Both the position numbers and the translations under genes were made by a program. Of a DNA stretch of 64,000 bases, positions 12,164 to 25,179 are shown piece by piece. Origin of the DNA: Alviniconcha marisindica (Eukaryota; Mollusca; Gastropoda; Provannidae); contig JABMCL010002225.1 of the NCBI GenBank assembly GCA_018857735.1, forward strand, positions 160,001 to 224,000, written 5' to 3'. Numbering within the stretch: the first letter of the stretch is position 1; each line of letters opens with the position of its first letter. The notes beneath the pieces were generated by a model, which was given only the letters and a program-made list of their open reading frames with translations, was not told the DNA's origin and did not search any database.

Positions 12164-12281
12164 CATCGTTTAGTTGTTTAAGTGTCGTTTTGTAGTTTGA
12201 TAAAGGGGCCGATTACCCCGAAAATTCGCATGTTGTCCTAATAAACAGCGTTGTTTTTAACCTTTCATGTGTTTAGATTTA
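12164..12281 (+). mobile_element. Half of a foldback-type repeat (family D)
   Basis: It matches the right arm and downstream part of the hairpin element at 42421-42640: TTTAAGTGTCGTTTTGTAG, then ATTACCCCGAAAAT, an AATAAAC/AATAAATAAGCG block and a GTGTTTAGAT/GTATTTGGAT block. It ends about 110 bp before the inferred PYROXD1 promoter. Confidence 0.6.
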
Positions 12282-12393
12282 TAGTCTGCATTACCGCGGC
12301 CCCTATTCAGTCAATGTCTTTGGCCCAGGCTGCGCAAACGAGGGGCCGCCTACAGGGGTCAAGGGTCAGAAACATTTCTGGCCACAGAAGGAA

Positions 12394-12528
12394 AGCAAAA
12401 TCGATAGGCCTAGAAGGGAGCTTACTCTATGGTTATCAAAGATGGCTGCGCATATTGTGAGCGTGAGGAGGGCTGATCTGCATGTGAGCTGGTGGTCCTG
12501 CTGCTGAGCGGAAATCCAAAACGGCAGA
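12394..12528 (+). promoter_or_regulatory. PYROXD1: Inferred PYROXD1 promoter and 5'UTR
   Basis: AAGATGGCTGCGC at about 12439-12451 is a strong YY1 site, typical of starts of TATA-less housekeeping genes. ATCGATA lies at about 12401. The start codon is at 12529 in a CGGCAGAATGG context. No TATA box is seen. The transcription start is inferred to lie near the YY1 site. Confidence 0.5.
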
Positions 12529-12609
12529 ATGGCAAGCACTCTTGATGTGCTTGATGCGAAATTTGTTATCGTAGGCGGAGGTATTTCCGGTGTAACTTGT
12601 GCAGAAACA
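12529..12609 (+). CDS. PYROXD1: PYROXD1 exon 1
   Basis: Start codon and residues 1-27, with the FAD-binding GGGISG loop. The donor is ACA|GTAAGT, phase 0. Confidence 0.95.
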
Positions 12610-13201
12610 GTAAGTCGGTTAATAAAACTATTTAAAGTATTCATTAAAAGACATTATTATTAAAACAATAAAAGTTCGATTCTTCTGTAGAACTTCTGAT
12701 ATAACAATTTAACATGTAAAACAACAGTCCAAGCGTGTCCTGGTTCTAGAAAAATTTGTAATCCAAATGTTCGCCCATGTCTACCATGAGCGCATTGTCA
12801 AAGACTGCCCGGTAGTACAAACAGTAGCAGACTCGAGCTTCAGTCACGGTTATCGTTTTGATTATTCCGCTACATCAGTACATGTATGCATGATTAAATT
12901 TGTGTGATCCCATACCGACGGTAGGTGGATATATATATATATGGGATCTTATACTTTAAGTTTAATACTAATAACAGCATGCTAATCAACTAGCCACAGA
13001 CCTCCACTAATACAAGTGTATTTTTACCTGAATTTTTACCTGCCACAAACTAGATTTAGAATTTTTCACCTGTTGAGTTTTTGTCAGGTAGCACTTATGA
13101 AGTTTTAGCATTGTAGCAGCTCAGACAAAAATTCACCATAGCCTTAGTTTTCAGCTGTCAACATACAGCTACAGATGAGATCATGAAATGTTGTGTGTGT
13201 C

Positions 13202-13252
<51 letters not shown>

Positions 13253-13334
13253 AGGCAGGGAAGGGAGCTGGATGTTTGCTAATAGTAGTACAGCTCTGGT
13301 GTAATATGGATGGTTTTGTATATATATAATTTTA

Positions 13335-13365
<31 letters not shown>

Positions 13366-13980
13366 GTTATATCAGGCCATTTTACACACACACACACACA
13401 CACACACTGTAATTATTTGAATTTTATGTGACACATCAAAATGGGTGGGATAACTTAGTGATAAATGACACTTTGACAGTGTAACATTTGCTTATGAAAA
13501 TCCTTATTATACTTTATAATTGTAGTTTATACTATAGTTAAGTTCCATGTGTGTTTCTTAATGTTATCCAGTTAGCAGGTGACTGTCCAGATGAAAAGGT
13601 CATTCTGATCACAGCTTCTCCACTGGTCAAGGCTGTCACCAATTATCAGAAGGTGAGGAGATGCAAATTATATAATGTATATAAACTAGTTGAACTAAAG
13701 TGAAATCAAATTTAAAAATGTGAAAATGAAACAAGCAACTAAGTGAGAGAAGAGTCAACGTATAGCTCTACTTCTAAAGATTCTTCTATGGCCAATAAAG
13801 TCCTGAAATTTGCAGAAAGGCCATTGTGTTTGTGCTGGAAAATTGACTGCTGGAAAATAAACCTGATTGCTGTATACCTGAAATCTCTTTTGCCGTTTTA
13901 GTCTCTACCTTGCATTCTCTGCTGCCTGTTGCACTTGTCCTTTCACCCTGCACTCCATTAGTGCATTATATTTTATAAGT

Positions 13981-14046
<66 letters not shown>

Positions 14047-14801
14047 TATAGTTTCCAAAAGGTGGGCCAGGGCTAATTTAACTAATTAAGGTCCTGTTAG
14101 TGTTAACTGCACAGTTATCTCAGGACCAAGCAACTCTGGACATAAGGCAACGCACACTCAAAACACCTCTCATGTCTCAAGCCACACTTGTGTGGGCTAG
14201 AAAAATATCATGGGTTATAATTATATCATTGCTGAAGGGAACGATACAAGTATAACCAGAGATAAAGGCAAAAGATGTGAGTGGCCAAGATGTTTGTTAA
14301 GTGAAGAGACTGTGTAGGTGTCCAGGACGCTGGAGACATTTGATGTGGAGGAGAAGCCATCAGCAGCTGTGGAGTCCCAGTGTCCCAATGTCCGGGTGGT
14401 ACAGGCTGTTGTCATTGCACTTCATGCTGAAGAAAAGGTAATGCAGTTCACTGGATGCAGTCAAGGTTTCTGCTGTAGGTATGTACATGTATGTAAAATT
14501 CATAGGCTAGATAATATCAGTATCACCCTAATTAGGTACTTTATATTGACATGGGGTATTATTGATGAACTATGGCAAGGTGACTCACATGATTCAAAAC
14601 TAGGTTGGACCGTGCAAAATTACAATCCATCTTTGCTTTTGATTTCATGACCTGCCTTGGCCAAGAACTCATTCAGAATGTTTGTAGATTAATGCTTAGG
14701 TACATCTGTTACAGTGTTAGTGTGTAGATGAGTAGGTGAGTGGAGATAAACTTTGATAGCTGAAAAAGAAGTATTAAAATGGATTAAATATATATATAAA
14801 A

Positions 14802-14838
<37 letters not shown>

Positions 14839-17606
14839 AAAGGAAAAATGGGGGCAGGTCAAAAAATGTTCAAAATTTTTTTTTTTGAATGAACACATGT
14901 GAAGCATCCACCAGTGAAGGGAAAAGGGCAGTGCTGCTCTTGTTCCTGAGAAATTGACTTTCAGTGTGTTTTGTGACAATATGTTGAACATTAACATTCA
15001 ACAAGCCCACATCAATGCGTAAAAACAAAATCTTAAAGATGTGATCCACGAGTATTCCCTAACTTTTTTGTTCTTGTTCACAGAACAGCATGCTACGCAT
15101 GGTTTGTTGCAATGGATAATATTCAACATACAGCCAACTTGAACATTTTTAAATGAATAAAAAGTAACTTTTGCTAAAAAAATTTTTCAATGAACAAAAT
15201 GTGAAAAGGGAAGATTTGAGGGATTTTTTTCCCCATTTTTAAGCTTTTTTCAAAACAGCAAATGATGTAAAAAATATGTCGCATTACTATTTCAACAAGA
15301 GTCAAAAGCTTTTTTTTGAAATGTAAATCAGTAATTTTTTATTACTGTAAAGTATAAAGACAACTTTTTCCCATGTAACGTTTTGCTGCATACAAAAAAT
15401 AGCATGTCCAATTTTTGTTGTAGTGGAAAAACATAACTTAATGACACAAATGGTATTTTTTTTCATAACAAAATAAGTAATACTTATTATTTAACCAACA
15501 AGTAAGAGAAAATGGAGCAAGTAAGAGCGAGTGCAACTTTTGCTGATTTCGGGTGTCTCAGGAAAACACACATGCAACCTGTCATCCGTGTGTTTCTTGG
15601 TCATGTTGACTCAGATGCCTAGGACAAAAATAGTTCAACAGTTAACTTCAAAGTGAAAAAATTAATAATAATAAAATATTAAAAATTGGAATAAATATTA
15701 CTAAAAAAATCACAGCCAAAGAATAATGCTATTAAGATCGGTACCTTCCATTTTTAGACACATGGAAGGCAGACATGCATGGTCACTATCATTATGTTGA
15801 ATGTTATTATTTCCACAGCTCATGTTGTAATCAAAATGTTCAACACCTAACTTGACAACTTTAACCTCTGTAAATTTGAATTGTCTGCCATATATGATGT
15901 TTTGTTTGAAGACGTAGTTTGTAAACAAAACAAATTGCATTAAGTGCAAGCAAAAATGTAAAGAGTACGATTAGAATATACTGTTTATAACCATTCTGCT
16001 GTTGAACATTACGATTTTAACACACACCCATGTTGTAAGAAACTCAGTGAAAACAAATTTACGAATGCATCTGAACAAACTTTAGATCAACAGCATAACA
16101 AAAACTCGCTCTGTATGCTAACATGCCAATACTTTTAAAAGATTTGGCATATACCAATATAAATATCATTGTATTTAATCATAAGTTTCAACTAGATATA
16201 TGTTTAATGTTAAGTTTTTGTCAAGCATTACAGCCTTCAAGAATATTTCCACACACCTTTCGCGTGTCATAACATCCCTTGCATGTGGCAATGCACTCAA
16301 AGCAAATGACCCGGATGTGTAACATGACTACCTGGGTGTAGTGCAAATATGTAAAAACTTAGTTTTTTCCCTTTTGCTTGTTTAATATTGATTGAACGTA
16401 ATTTCTTGCAACAATATTATGAAGAATGGCAAAACATATTTTAAAAACTACCCAGCATTTGGCAGTAAAATAAAACTTTGGGGATGCAGTGACTAACATT
16501 GACTGGGGAAAATTTTGCAAAGAGAGGGGGTTCTTCCTGTAGACTGCCAAGATTGGTCATGAAACATTTAAACCAGTAACATACGACTGGGAACTTTTTG
16601 GGAGTTTCTAACCCAAAAATCAAAATTTAATGATAATTGAGTTATATGCACTTTTAAAACATATCTCCTCTGTACAGATTGATGACTGAGGTAATGTTTT
16701 GATTCGCATGTTCGTGAATAAAAGCATCAAAGCACTCACCGGAGCTGTCCGTTTTTAGGGGTAAATTCCGGGCGCTTTTCACTTTTAAAAAAAAATATTT
16801 TTTGCGCTCCAGATTTGGAATCCTATTGTTTTCCCCTGTGATATAAATTATGAACGCACACACAAAGCAACAACAAGACAAAGTGTTTGAAACAAATTTT
16901 ATTGACAGTCAAAAACCCGACCTCCCATTTGCGCACCTTTTGGCACTAAGTCATATAATAATATAGTTTTTTATATGCAAGTTAATGAATGGGTAGATCT
17001 TGAGCTGTTAGACCAGTAGGTGAGTTGGCAGGTAAGGGAGTAGACAGAAACAAATGTCAAATGAGGAAAAATTTAAAGGACGGGTACATTACTGAACTGA
17101 TGGGAATAATAATAATAATGTACATTTATCATGTGCTCATCAATGCCCTGAGCACTCACATCATACCTATTAACCTAAATATAATATTCTATACGTACAT
17201 AAAGGACAGTCCTGCCAAAACAGTTTACATAAGGCATTATATGGAAACGCACACACACACACACACACGCACACACACACACACTGTACTTAGCAAAAAA
17301 CTGGGTAGTGATATTAGTTGGGGCAGAAATACTGTGAGAAGAGGAAGGTTTTCAGTTTGGCTTTAAAAAAATGACAGGATTGAGCAGTGTCTAACGTCTT
17401 GTGGGTGGGCTGACACTAGGTTAATACGTAAGTAGACCAGCATGGGCATAGAAATTATCAAATTTGAGAATAGACTGGTTTGTTAATAAATGGGTAGGAG
17501 TATACAGTATAGATATGAATGGACAGATAGAGAGTTCCTCGGAAAAAAATAAAGGTTATGGGAGTTTCTATACCTTTTTATTTAAGGTTTTATATATATA
17601 TATATT

Positions 17607-17643
<37 letters not shown>

Positions 17644-20600
17644 CAAAGCGGGCAGGAAAGTTGGTTATGAAAATGAACATACTAATGAACTGGTCTGTGG
17701 GGCATTGTATATCATTATTATATGTGCCTAGTCCTGCCTACCCCCATCCATTCACATGATGGACCACCTGGCCACAGTGGCCTTGCTATGCAGGCAACAT
17801 TGATAGAAATTCTCCATCTTACAAGGCTAAAAAGTAGGACTAAGAGCATAATTGTATGCAAACAACGGCTAGGATTTGGTGGTTCTCTACTGTGACTGCT
17901 TATTTTCCCCAGGTAAAACAGCTGGATATTCACGCAGGGGACAGGCTATGCAAAATATAGTAAGAAATGAACATTAAACAGGGTTTATATAAAATATATT
18001 TTAAAGGTACTTGTTACTTTTTATTTTATGTTATGTGGAGTTAGAGTTTACCTTCAGGGGTGATTTGTAGATGGAACTGCAATGGGAAACATTTTTCTTT
18101 GCCAGGTTCTGACCACATCAGATGGGAGGAGAGTGCACTACAGCAGGCTGTGTCTCTGTTGTGGTGGAAAGCCAAAGGTATTATGCAATCTGCAAACTGC
18201 ATGTGCCTTCAGTTTGTACTCTCTATCATCATGAGTTAGTGTCTCAGACTTGTTCACTGACAGATGCTGTGACGCATTCAGTATTTCTTCAAATGTATCT
18301 GCTTGTCTGTCTGAGTGAAACTACAGGGGCCCAAATCTTTAATCATGTAGATGCCACATGCCCATTGTGCTTTGTTTGTTTTGTCTTGAATAGAGCGAGT
18401 GCTTGTTATCTTGATTGTTAATACATTGATATAGTTGGCCTATTTTGCATGTAACTTGGCAGGCCTGAGCTCTGACCATAGCCAGTTCAGTGAGTGTTCT
18501 TTGAAAGTCTGATGGTTATCACACAGTTCATTCATGACACAGACAGCACAAAGTGTGAAAGTGACACAATGGTACAGTGCAATAAGCATGTAGAGCATTG
18601 TTATGCATTTTCAAAAACACCATGTAAAATTGCTTCCACTTTCAAAGTTTTATATCTCACAGTTTATAATCAGCCCTCGGCACTAAACCATATATTCAAC
18701 TATTAAAATGAACATTTGACAACTATGAAGTCAACATCTTCAAAGTATTAGCCATAATATACCACCCGATTTCATGTAGAAAATTAGATCGGTAGAAACA
18801 AATAAGTTGTGCCGCGCAGACATATGCACGGCCACACTGACAAAGGACCCATACTTTAGAGGGATAACTCTGCATCAGCAAAGCATCACTCAAACTGAAC
18901 ATCCAACAATGACAGCATAACTTACTAGTTACATATCAGCTAACCAAGGTCAGCTGCATACATTTTGGAAGCACTGGTCATCTTGTGGCATAAAAGCTTA
19001 AAATTTGAACACACGAACAATGTACACTGATGCCATGGCGGCTGCCACCAGGCGGCAATCTGACGCCGAAATTACCCATGTGTTCAAGAACCAAAATCAA
19101 GGCTCGTTGTGAACATGGTAACATACATCATTTACATCAATGAGAAACAACAGAACAAGAAGCCATAGAGAAATAACTACTTACAGGCTCTCCCCTGAGA
19201 TGAAAACATGAACACAGGCCGCAACCGCAAACAAACAACCAGCCACTGGGGGAAAGAGGATGTGGCAGGCCCAGCACACAAGTTTTAACACTTTAGATAA
19301 TTGGGGCCATAAAACTCCCACCCAATCAAAAAAGAAAAGGACAGGGAAAAAAGGTTAAAGGGTCATAGCCCAAAACACACACAATACACTTGGTTACATA
19401 TAAAAATAAAAATAAATCAAATAAAATAAATAAAAAAAATCAGTGTATATATATATATTTATAGAAAAAATTAAAAATGTTTCAAAACTTCTGTTTGACA
19501 GGATGGTGGTAAAACAAAATGAGGTTTTGTGAGATCAAAACACTCAAAACGCACAAATTACAAAAGGTTTAATTGTAAACCTTTTTGTTTGTTTGTTTTT
19601 GTGATAAGATAGAATGTGTGTTTTGGTCTATTTCTCTGAATGCTGGCAAATGAACGTCAGTGTTTTGGGTTTTTATTCATACAGGAGTAAACAGCGGGGT
19701 TTTGTTTTTGCTAAACTGGATTTAATATCAGTATCAAATGACAATTATTTGATCTGCACAATAGCAGTAAAAATCAAATGACAATTATTTGATCTCCACA
19801 ATAGCAGTAAAAAATAAACTCTTACTTTGTCTTTCATCTCAATCTGTCTGTCTCTTTCCACACACACACTCAGTCATCTCAACTATTTTTCCATAGCACA
19901 TTCCTTGTGAATTGAAAACACCACACATGTGCTGTTCATCACTGTTCTCTTTTGACTGGTGCTAGCACTTTCTCTTTTGACTGGTGCTAGTAACAATACA
20001 CTGCATTATGATGTTTATTTCTGAGAGGTTGAACAGGATTACCCCCATCACCACTACCACCACTACCACCTAATCACACTAAAAAATATAGGTAGCTGTC
20101 AAAAAAGAGGGGTGGTGGTAGAAAGGCACTGGGTGTGGGTGGGGCCTAGCAGTTAGGAACACTTCCATGTTGTGGTTATAACAGTTGTGGTTATAACAAA
20201 GTTAGTGGTAGCAATCATCAGCTGATATACTTTCCTGACTTCATTGCACAAGCAGTTCTCAATTTTTAAGGCATTAAAAGCAAACATGAAGAGATTTTGA
20301 CATTCAAGACTGTGGTATTAAGTGCAGTTTTGAGAGAAGGTACAGTAACATATAACAGTTACGTCAAATTCATCCTCTAAGCTATTTTCATGCAAGGAAC
20401 AGCGTCAAATTCATCCTCTAAGCTATTTTCATGCAGGGAACAGATATTTATTTCAAGAAACTGACACATTGGTATCTGGTACACAATTTCTTGGATTATA
20501 CCTATTTTGTTTAACAAAAATGTTTTTACGAAAAAAAAATAGAGCCAGACAAGAAATTAAAATATGAGGAGGTAGTAATGAACTGCGTTTGTTGTCCATT

Positions 20601-23600
20601 ATTTTCACAAAGTGATGAAAAAAGCACCAAGATTCAGACCACTGGCAAATTAATTCTGAAGATTAAATTGTTGGTTATCAATATCATGTCACTAGTTCAA
20701 ACAGTGAAAGAGTATTGCTTCTTTTTAAGTGTACTGTACCAGCTGAACCTTTTCCAGATCCACCCTCCAGAAAGAAAATAAATCCTCTGAAGATGATTTG
20801 TGTCTGTCCAGTCTATGTGGTGGGGTAGTAAACAAAATGCAATCCTCTCAGCCTATGAAATGCATTTGTCAGTGTATAGTTGGGTGACTTCCAGAGTGTT
20901 CAGTTGAAAAACTTGACAAGTAACAAATACAATGCATGTCTCTGCAAAACTAAATGTATTGAGCACCAAAAAGGAAACAAAAACAACAAAAAACTAAAAC
21001 ACAAGAAGAAGAAGAAAAGAAAAGACTGTAATGCTCAAGTGTCTCTTTTAATCAGCTCAATACCATAAAAACTGATGCTTCTCAGAATAAAGAAAGTTAA
21101 ACAGTAGCCGTCTTTGTGCAAACTTTGACATTTTTTGTTAAAGGGTGAATAAGAAAAGCCAGAGTTGTTTCAGAGAGGCAGGAAACCAACTGATAAATCA
21201 GCTTCCTTGATATAAATACCATAGTCATAAAATAAATAGGATAAAGACAAATGCATGTTATATATACATGTATGTACATGTTATATGTTTCCATGTATGT
21301 CACATTAAGTGATACAAAGTTTGAACCCAACATGACAGGAATGCTAGAGCCTGAGGAGAAACATCTTTGAGGTTTGCCAACCCCTTGGGTATTGGGCAGA
21401 ATTTATTACAACCAAGTGAATTGTTATGCTATTTAGAAACTTCCAACTGTTGAATTGATCTGAATGAGCGGTTAGTTGAAAATTGGATGAAATTGCACTC
21501 TCGCTGAAATCAATATGCCAGACTAATTTGCTAGCAGCAGCTGCTGAAAAATCCACCAGCTACATCAGTACATGACAGTGTATTGCTGATTTTTTTTTTT
21601 GATTTTTTGTTTTGAGGTCCAGGATTTATAGGCACTGCTGCTGGCAGGGTTTACACACTGGCTTCCTGACACCCCATCCCACTGGTCAGTGCAGTCCTTG
21701 TGCACATCTAACACACTCAATACATTTTTATTTATTTTTTTAATACCCACATTCACATACTTTGGTAAGTAAGTAAGTAACTTGGTGTTTTACACCCACT
21801 TTGGAAGTGTCCAGATGAGCAGAAATTCGCATCAGTTGTTACTGTTAGCAGTATCATGCTGTCAGCTCAGGTATATACCCCATGTTTTCTGACATTGGGG
21901 TCTTCTGGTTCTGAAAATGAGATTTATAAAAGGCTATGACAAGCAACGGAAAACTAAGAACACCTCTTTCACAGACTGTTACAATGAAGGCTTTGTTGTG
22001 AAAGTTAGTTTTCACCATTTAAAAACAAAAACAAAATAAAAAATGATATGCAAGGTGTTTTGTTAGTAAATCTTTCTTTTGTTCAAGTAATGACTCCCTA
22101 TTTAAGAAGGGAGGTAACTTTATGCTGGCTTAGCATCACCCTGATTGTAAACTGCACAGTTATGACATGAAAACAGCTCAAGCACTGGTATTGCTGCTGC
22201 AGGCCACAAGTTGTGACGTTTGTTTATTATGAATGACAAATTTATTCAGCACAGTATGTGCTACAGTTGCCCTTGGTGTAACTGTCAGGGTTGTCCGGAC
22301 ATACAAAACTAAGGTTTTTCCTTGCTATATGCTACGTCTACAAAACAAGTTGTAGAAAAAAAGGAACACCAGGAGATTTGTCTCCAGCGATCTCCACTAA
22401 CTACGTAAAAGGTTTTCTGTTGTCCCTAATATGGATAGTGCAGGAGCTGTGTGAGAGTCGAGGTGGCCGTCCTGGGCTGTCCGTCCTAACGAGCCTTTTG
22501 GTTTCTGTGGACATAAAGCTATATTGAACCATGCTTCGGCGTTGGTCTCAGCTTGTCCCTAATATGTCAACTGACATCTGAGGACATTAAGCATCACTTC
22601 ATCATGATCATCATCCCTAATATGTCAGCCTGACATCTGAGGACATTAAGCCCCACATCATGATCATCATCGATCAGTTAAATTATTTTGTTTGCGGGGC
22701 TGTAACTACTTTGGCATGTAAAACTGTTAACTAAATCGTTATGTAAGACTGTTAACTAAAATAATGTTAACCGTTAACAAAAACTGTTAACTAAAATAAT
22801 GAAGAACACCTCTTTCACAGACTGTCACAATGAACATGCCTCAGTAATGAAGTACACCATCCATCTACACAAGAACATGCCTGACAGCAGTGAAGTACAC
22901 CAGCCATGTACACAAGAACATGCCTAACAGTAACACTAACAGCAGTGAAGTACACCAGCCATCTACACAAGAACATGCCTAACAGCTGTGAAGTACACCA
23001 GCCATCTACACAAGAACATGCCTAACAGCTGTGAAGTACACCAGCCATCTACACAAGAACATGCCTAACAGCTGTGAAGTACACCAGCCATCTACACAAG
23101 AACATGTCTAACAGTAACAGCAGTGAAGTACACCAGCCATCTACACAAGAACATGCCTAACAGCAGTGAAGTACACCAGCCATCTACACAAGAACATGCC
23201 TAACAGCTGTGAAGTACACCAGCCATCTACACAAGAACATGTCTAACAGTAACAGCAGTGAAGTACACCAGCCATCTACACAAGAACATGCCTAACAGCA
23301 GTGAAGTACACCAGCCATCTACACAAGAACATGTCTAACAGCTGTGAAGTACACCAGCCATCTACACAAGAACATGTCTAACAGTAACAGCAGTGAAGTA
23401 CACCAGCCATCTACACAAGAACATGCCTAACAGCTGTGAAGTACACCAGCCATCTACACAAGAACATGCCTAACAGCTGTGAAGTACACCAGCCATCTAC
23501 ACAAGAACATGTCTAACAGTAACAGCAGTGAAGTACACCAGCCATCTACACAAGAACATGCCTAACAGCACTGAAGTACATCAGCCATCTACACAAGAAC

Positions 23601-25135
23601 ATGCCTAACAGCACTGAAGTACACCAGCCATAAACTGTTAACTAAAATAATGAACTGAGATGTACATGAAGCCTGACCATTTCTGGTGCCAGCCACCAAT
23701 GGCATGATTCAAGGTAAAATTTTGAAACTGATCATAAAATGTGTTGTTAGGTTGAACTTTCTGATGCCATTGAGACTTTGAAATTAGGCAAAGTCAGCTA
23801 AACTCATTTAAATGAGAACAGCTCAATATTTCAGTCTGAAGCTGAGTCATGCCAACTTAAAAATCATGCTGTGCACAAAAAAGAAGAAGAAAAAAAAGCC
23901 ACAATGTTGACATTTTAGACACAGCTTGTTGGTGTTTCTAACCACTGATCATCTTACATGAGTGAAAAAGGTAAAATAATATCTTTCATTACTGTTACAT
24001 TCCAGCTGATCCCAGGTCAGAATCCTCATGTGGTGGGTATCCGTGACACAGAAAGCGTTAAGGTAAGTTCAGCTTGCTTCATTACTAAGGTCGCAGTTCA
24101 GTGGATCAGCTTGATTATGTTGAGTAAGTGGAATAGTCGCTGATAAAAGATTTGACCAAGAGCATTTCAACTTGTCTTTTTGTGTTCAGCTGTCTTGTGT
24201 GTCTGATAACTAGTGTCATGGAAGATCTGTGATGGTGTTTGGATTGATCGGTAAACTATCAACACCAGAAAGAATTGCTCTGTAGTATTATGTACTCTAC
24301 CTAGTAAGTATTTGTCACAATTGCTTAGGAGAACCTGTCCACACAAAAAAAAAAATCTTTAAGATAGTCTGTTGTTTTTGTATCAGATTTAGAACACAAG
24401 TTATTTTCTCAGTTTGCTGGGTAACCTGACACATCAAAGAGGCTGTGGTGTGTGATGCATTGACAGATGAGCTATGATGCTGATGTGATGCCACTAATTG
24501 TTGCTCATAAAACTCATAATTTTTTTATTTAAAAATAATAATAGTATAGTCAACAGTAAATTTTAAAACAAAATCTTTCAAGTCTGTTGTGATCTCTAAT
24601 TGTACCTGTTAGACAAACAAATGATTTGAAAATGCTAACTAGTTTCTTTCAGTAACAAAATGATTTTATGGCATGCTGACTGAAGTCACCTTTTGTGCTC
24701 TACTTAGCACAGACTTGAAGGGATCAGAGACATTTCTCTTATATTGCCAGTATTGTATAGTAGCTAGCAGTTTCATTTTTAGAAAGAGAGGTTTTAGACC
24801 TGAAAACCTCTGTGTTGTCCACTGTTTTGTGGTATCAGTGAATGTGCACTGTACCTAACCTTAATGTAAAAGAGTATTTATAACTAATGTGATGTGAACC
24901 TGAAGTGTACAATATAAAACAATAGGGTCAGCAAAATATATACAGAAGCAAGATCACAATGAAATCCTGCTAATTATATAAACAGATAACCTACAACACT
25001 TCATTCAGTGTTTCTTGACATACGCATGCTCACACACACACACACACGCACGCATGCACGCACGCATGCATGCATGCATGCACACACACAGACACAGACA
25101 CAGACACACACTCGCACGCACGCATGCACGCACAG

Positions 25136-25179
<44 letters not shown>

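Noticed and set aside
22833..23630. CRISPR-like array
   Set aside because: Units are contiguous with no unique spacers, in an animal intron; it is a minisatellite. The same applies to 6761-7430 and 39958-40380.
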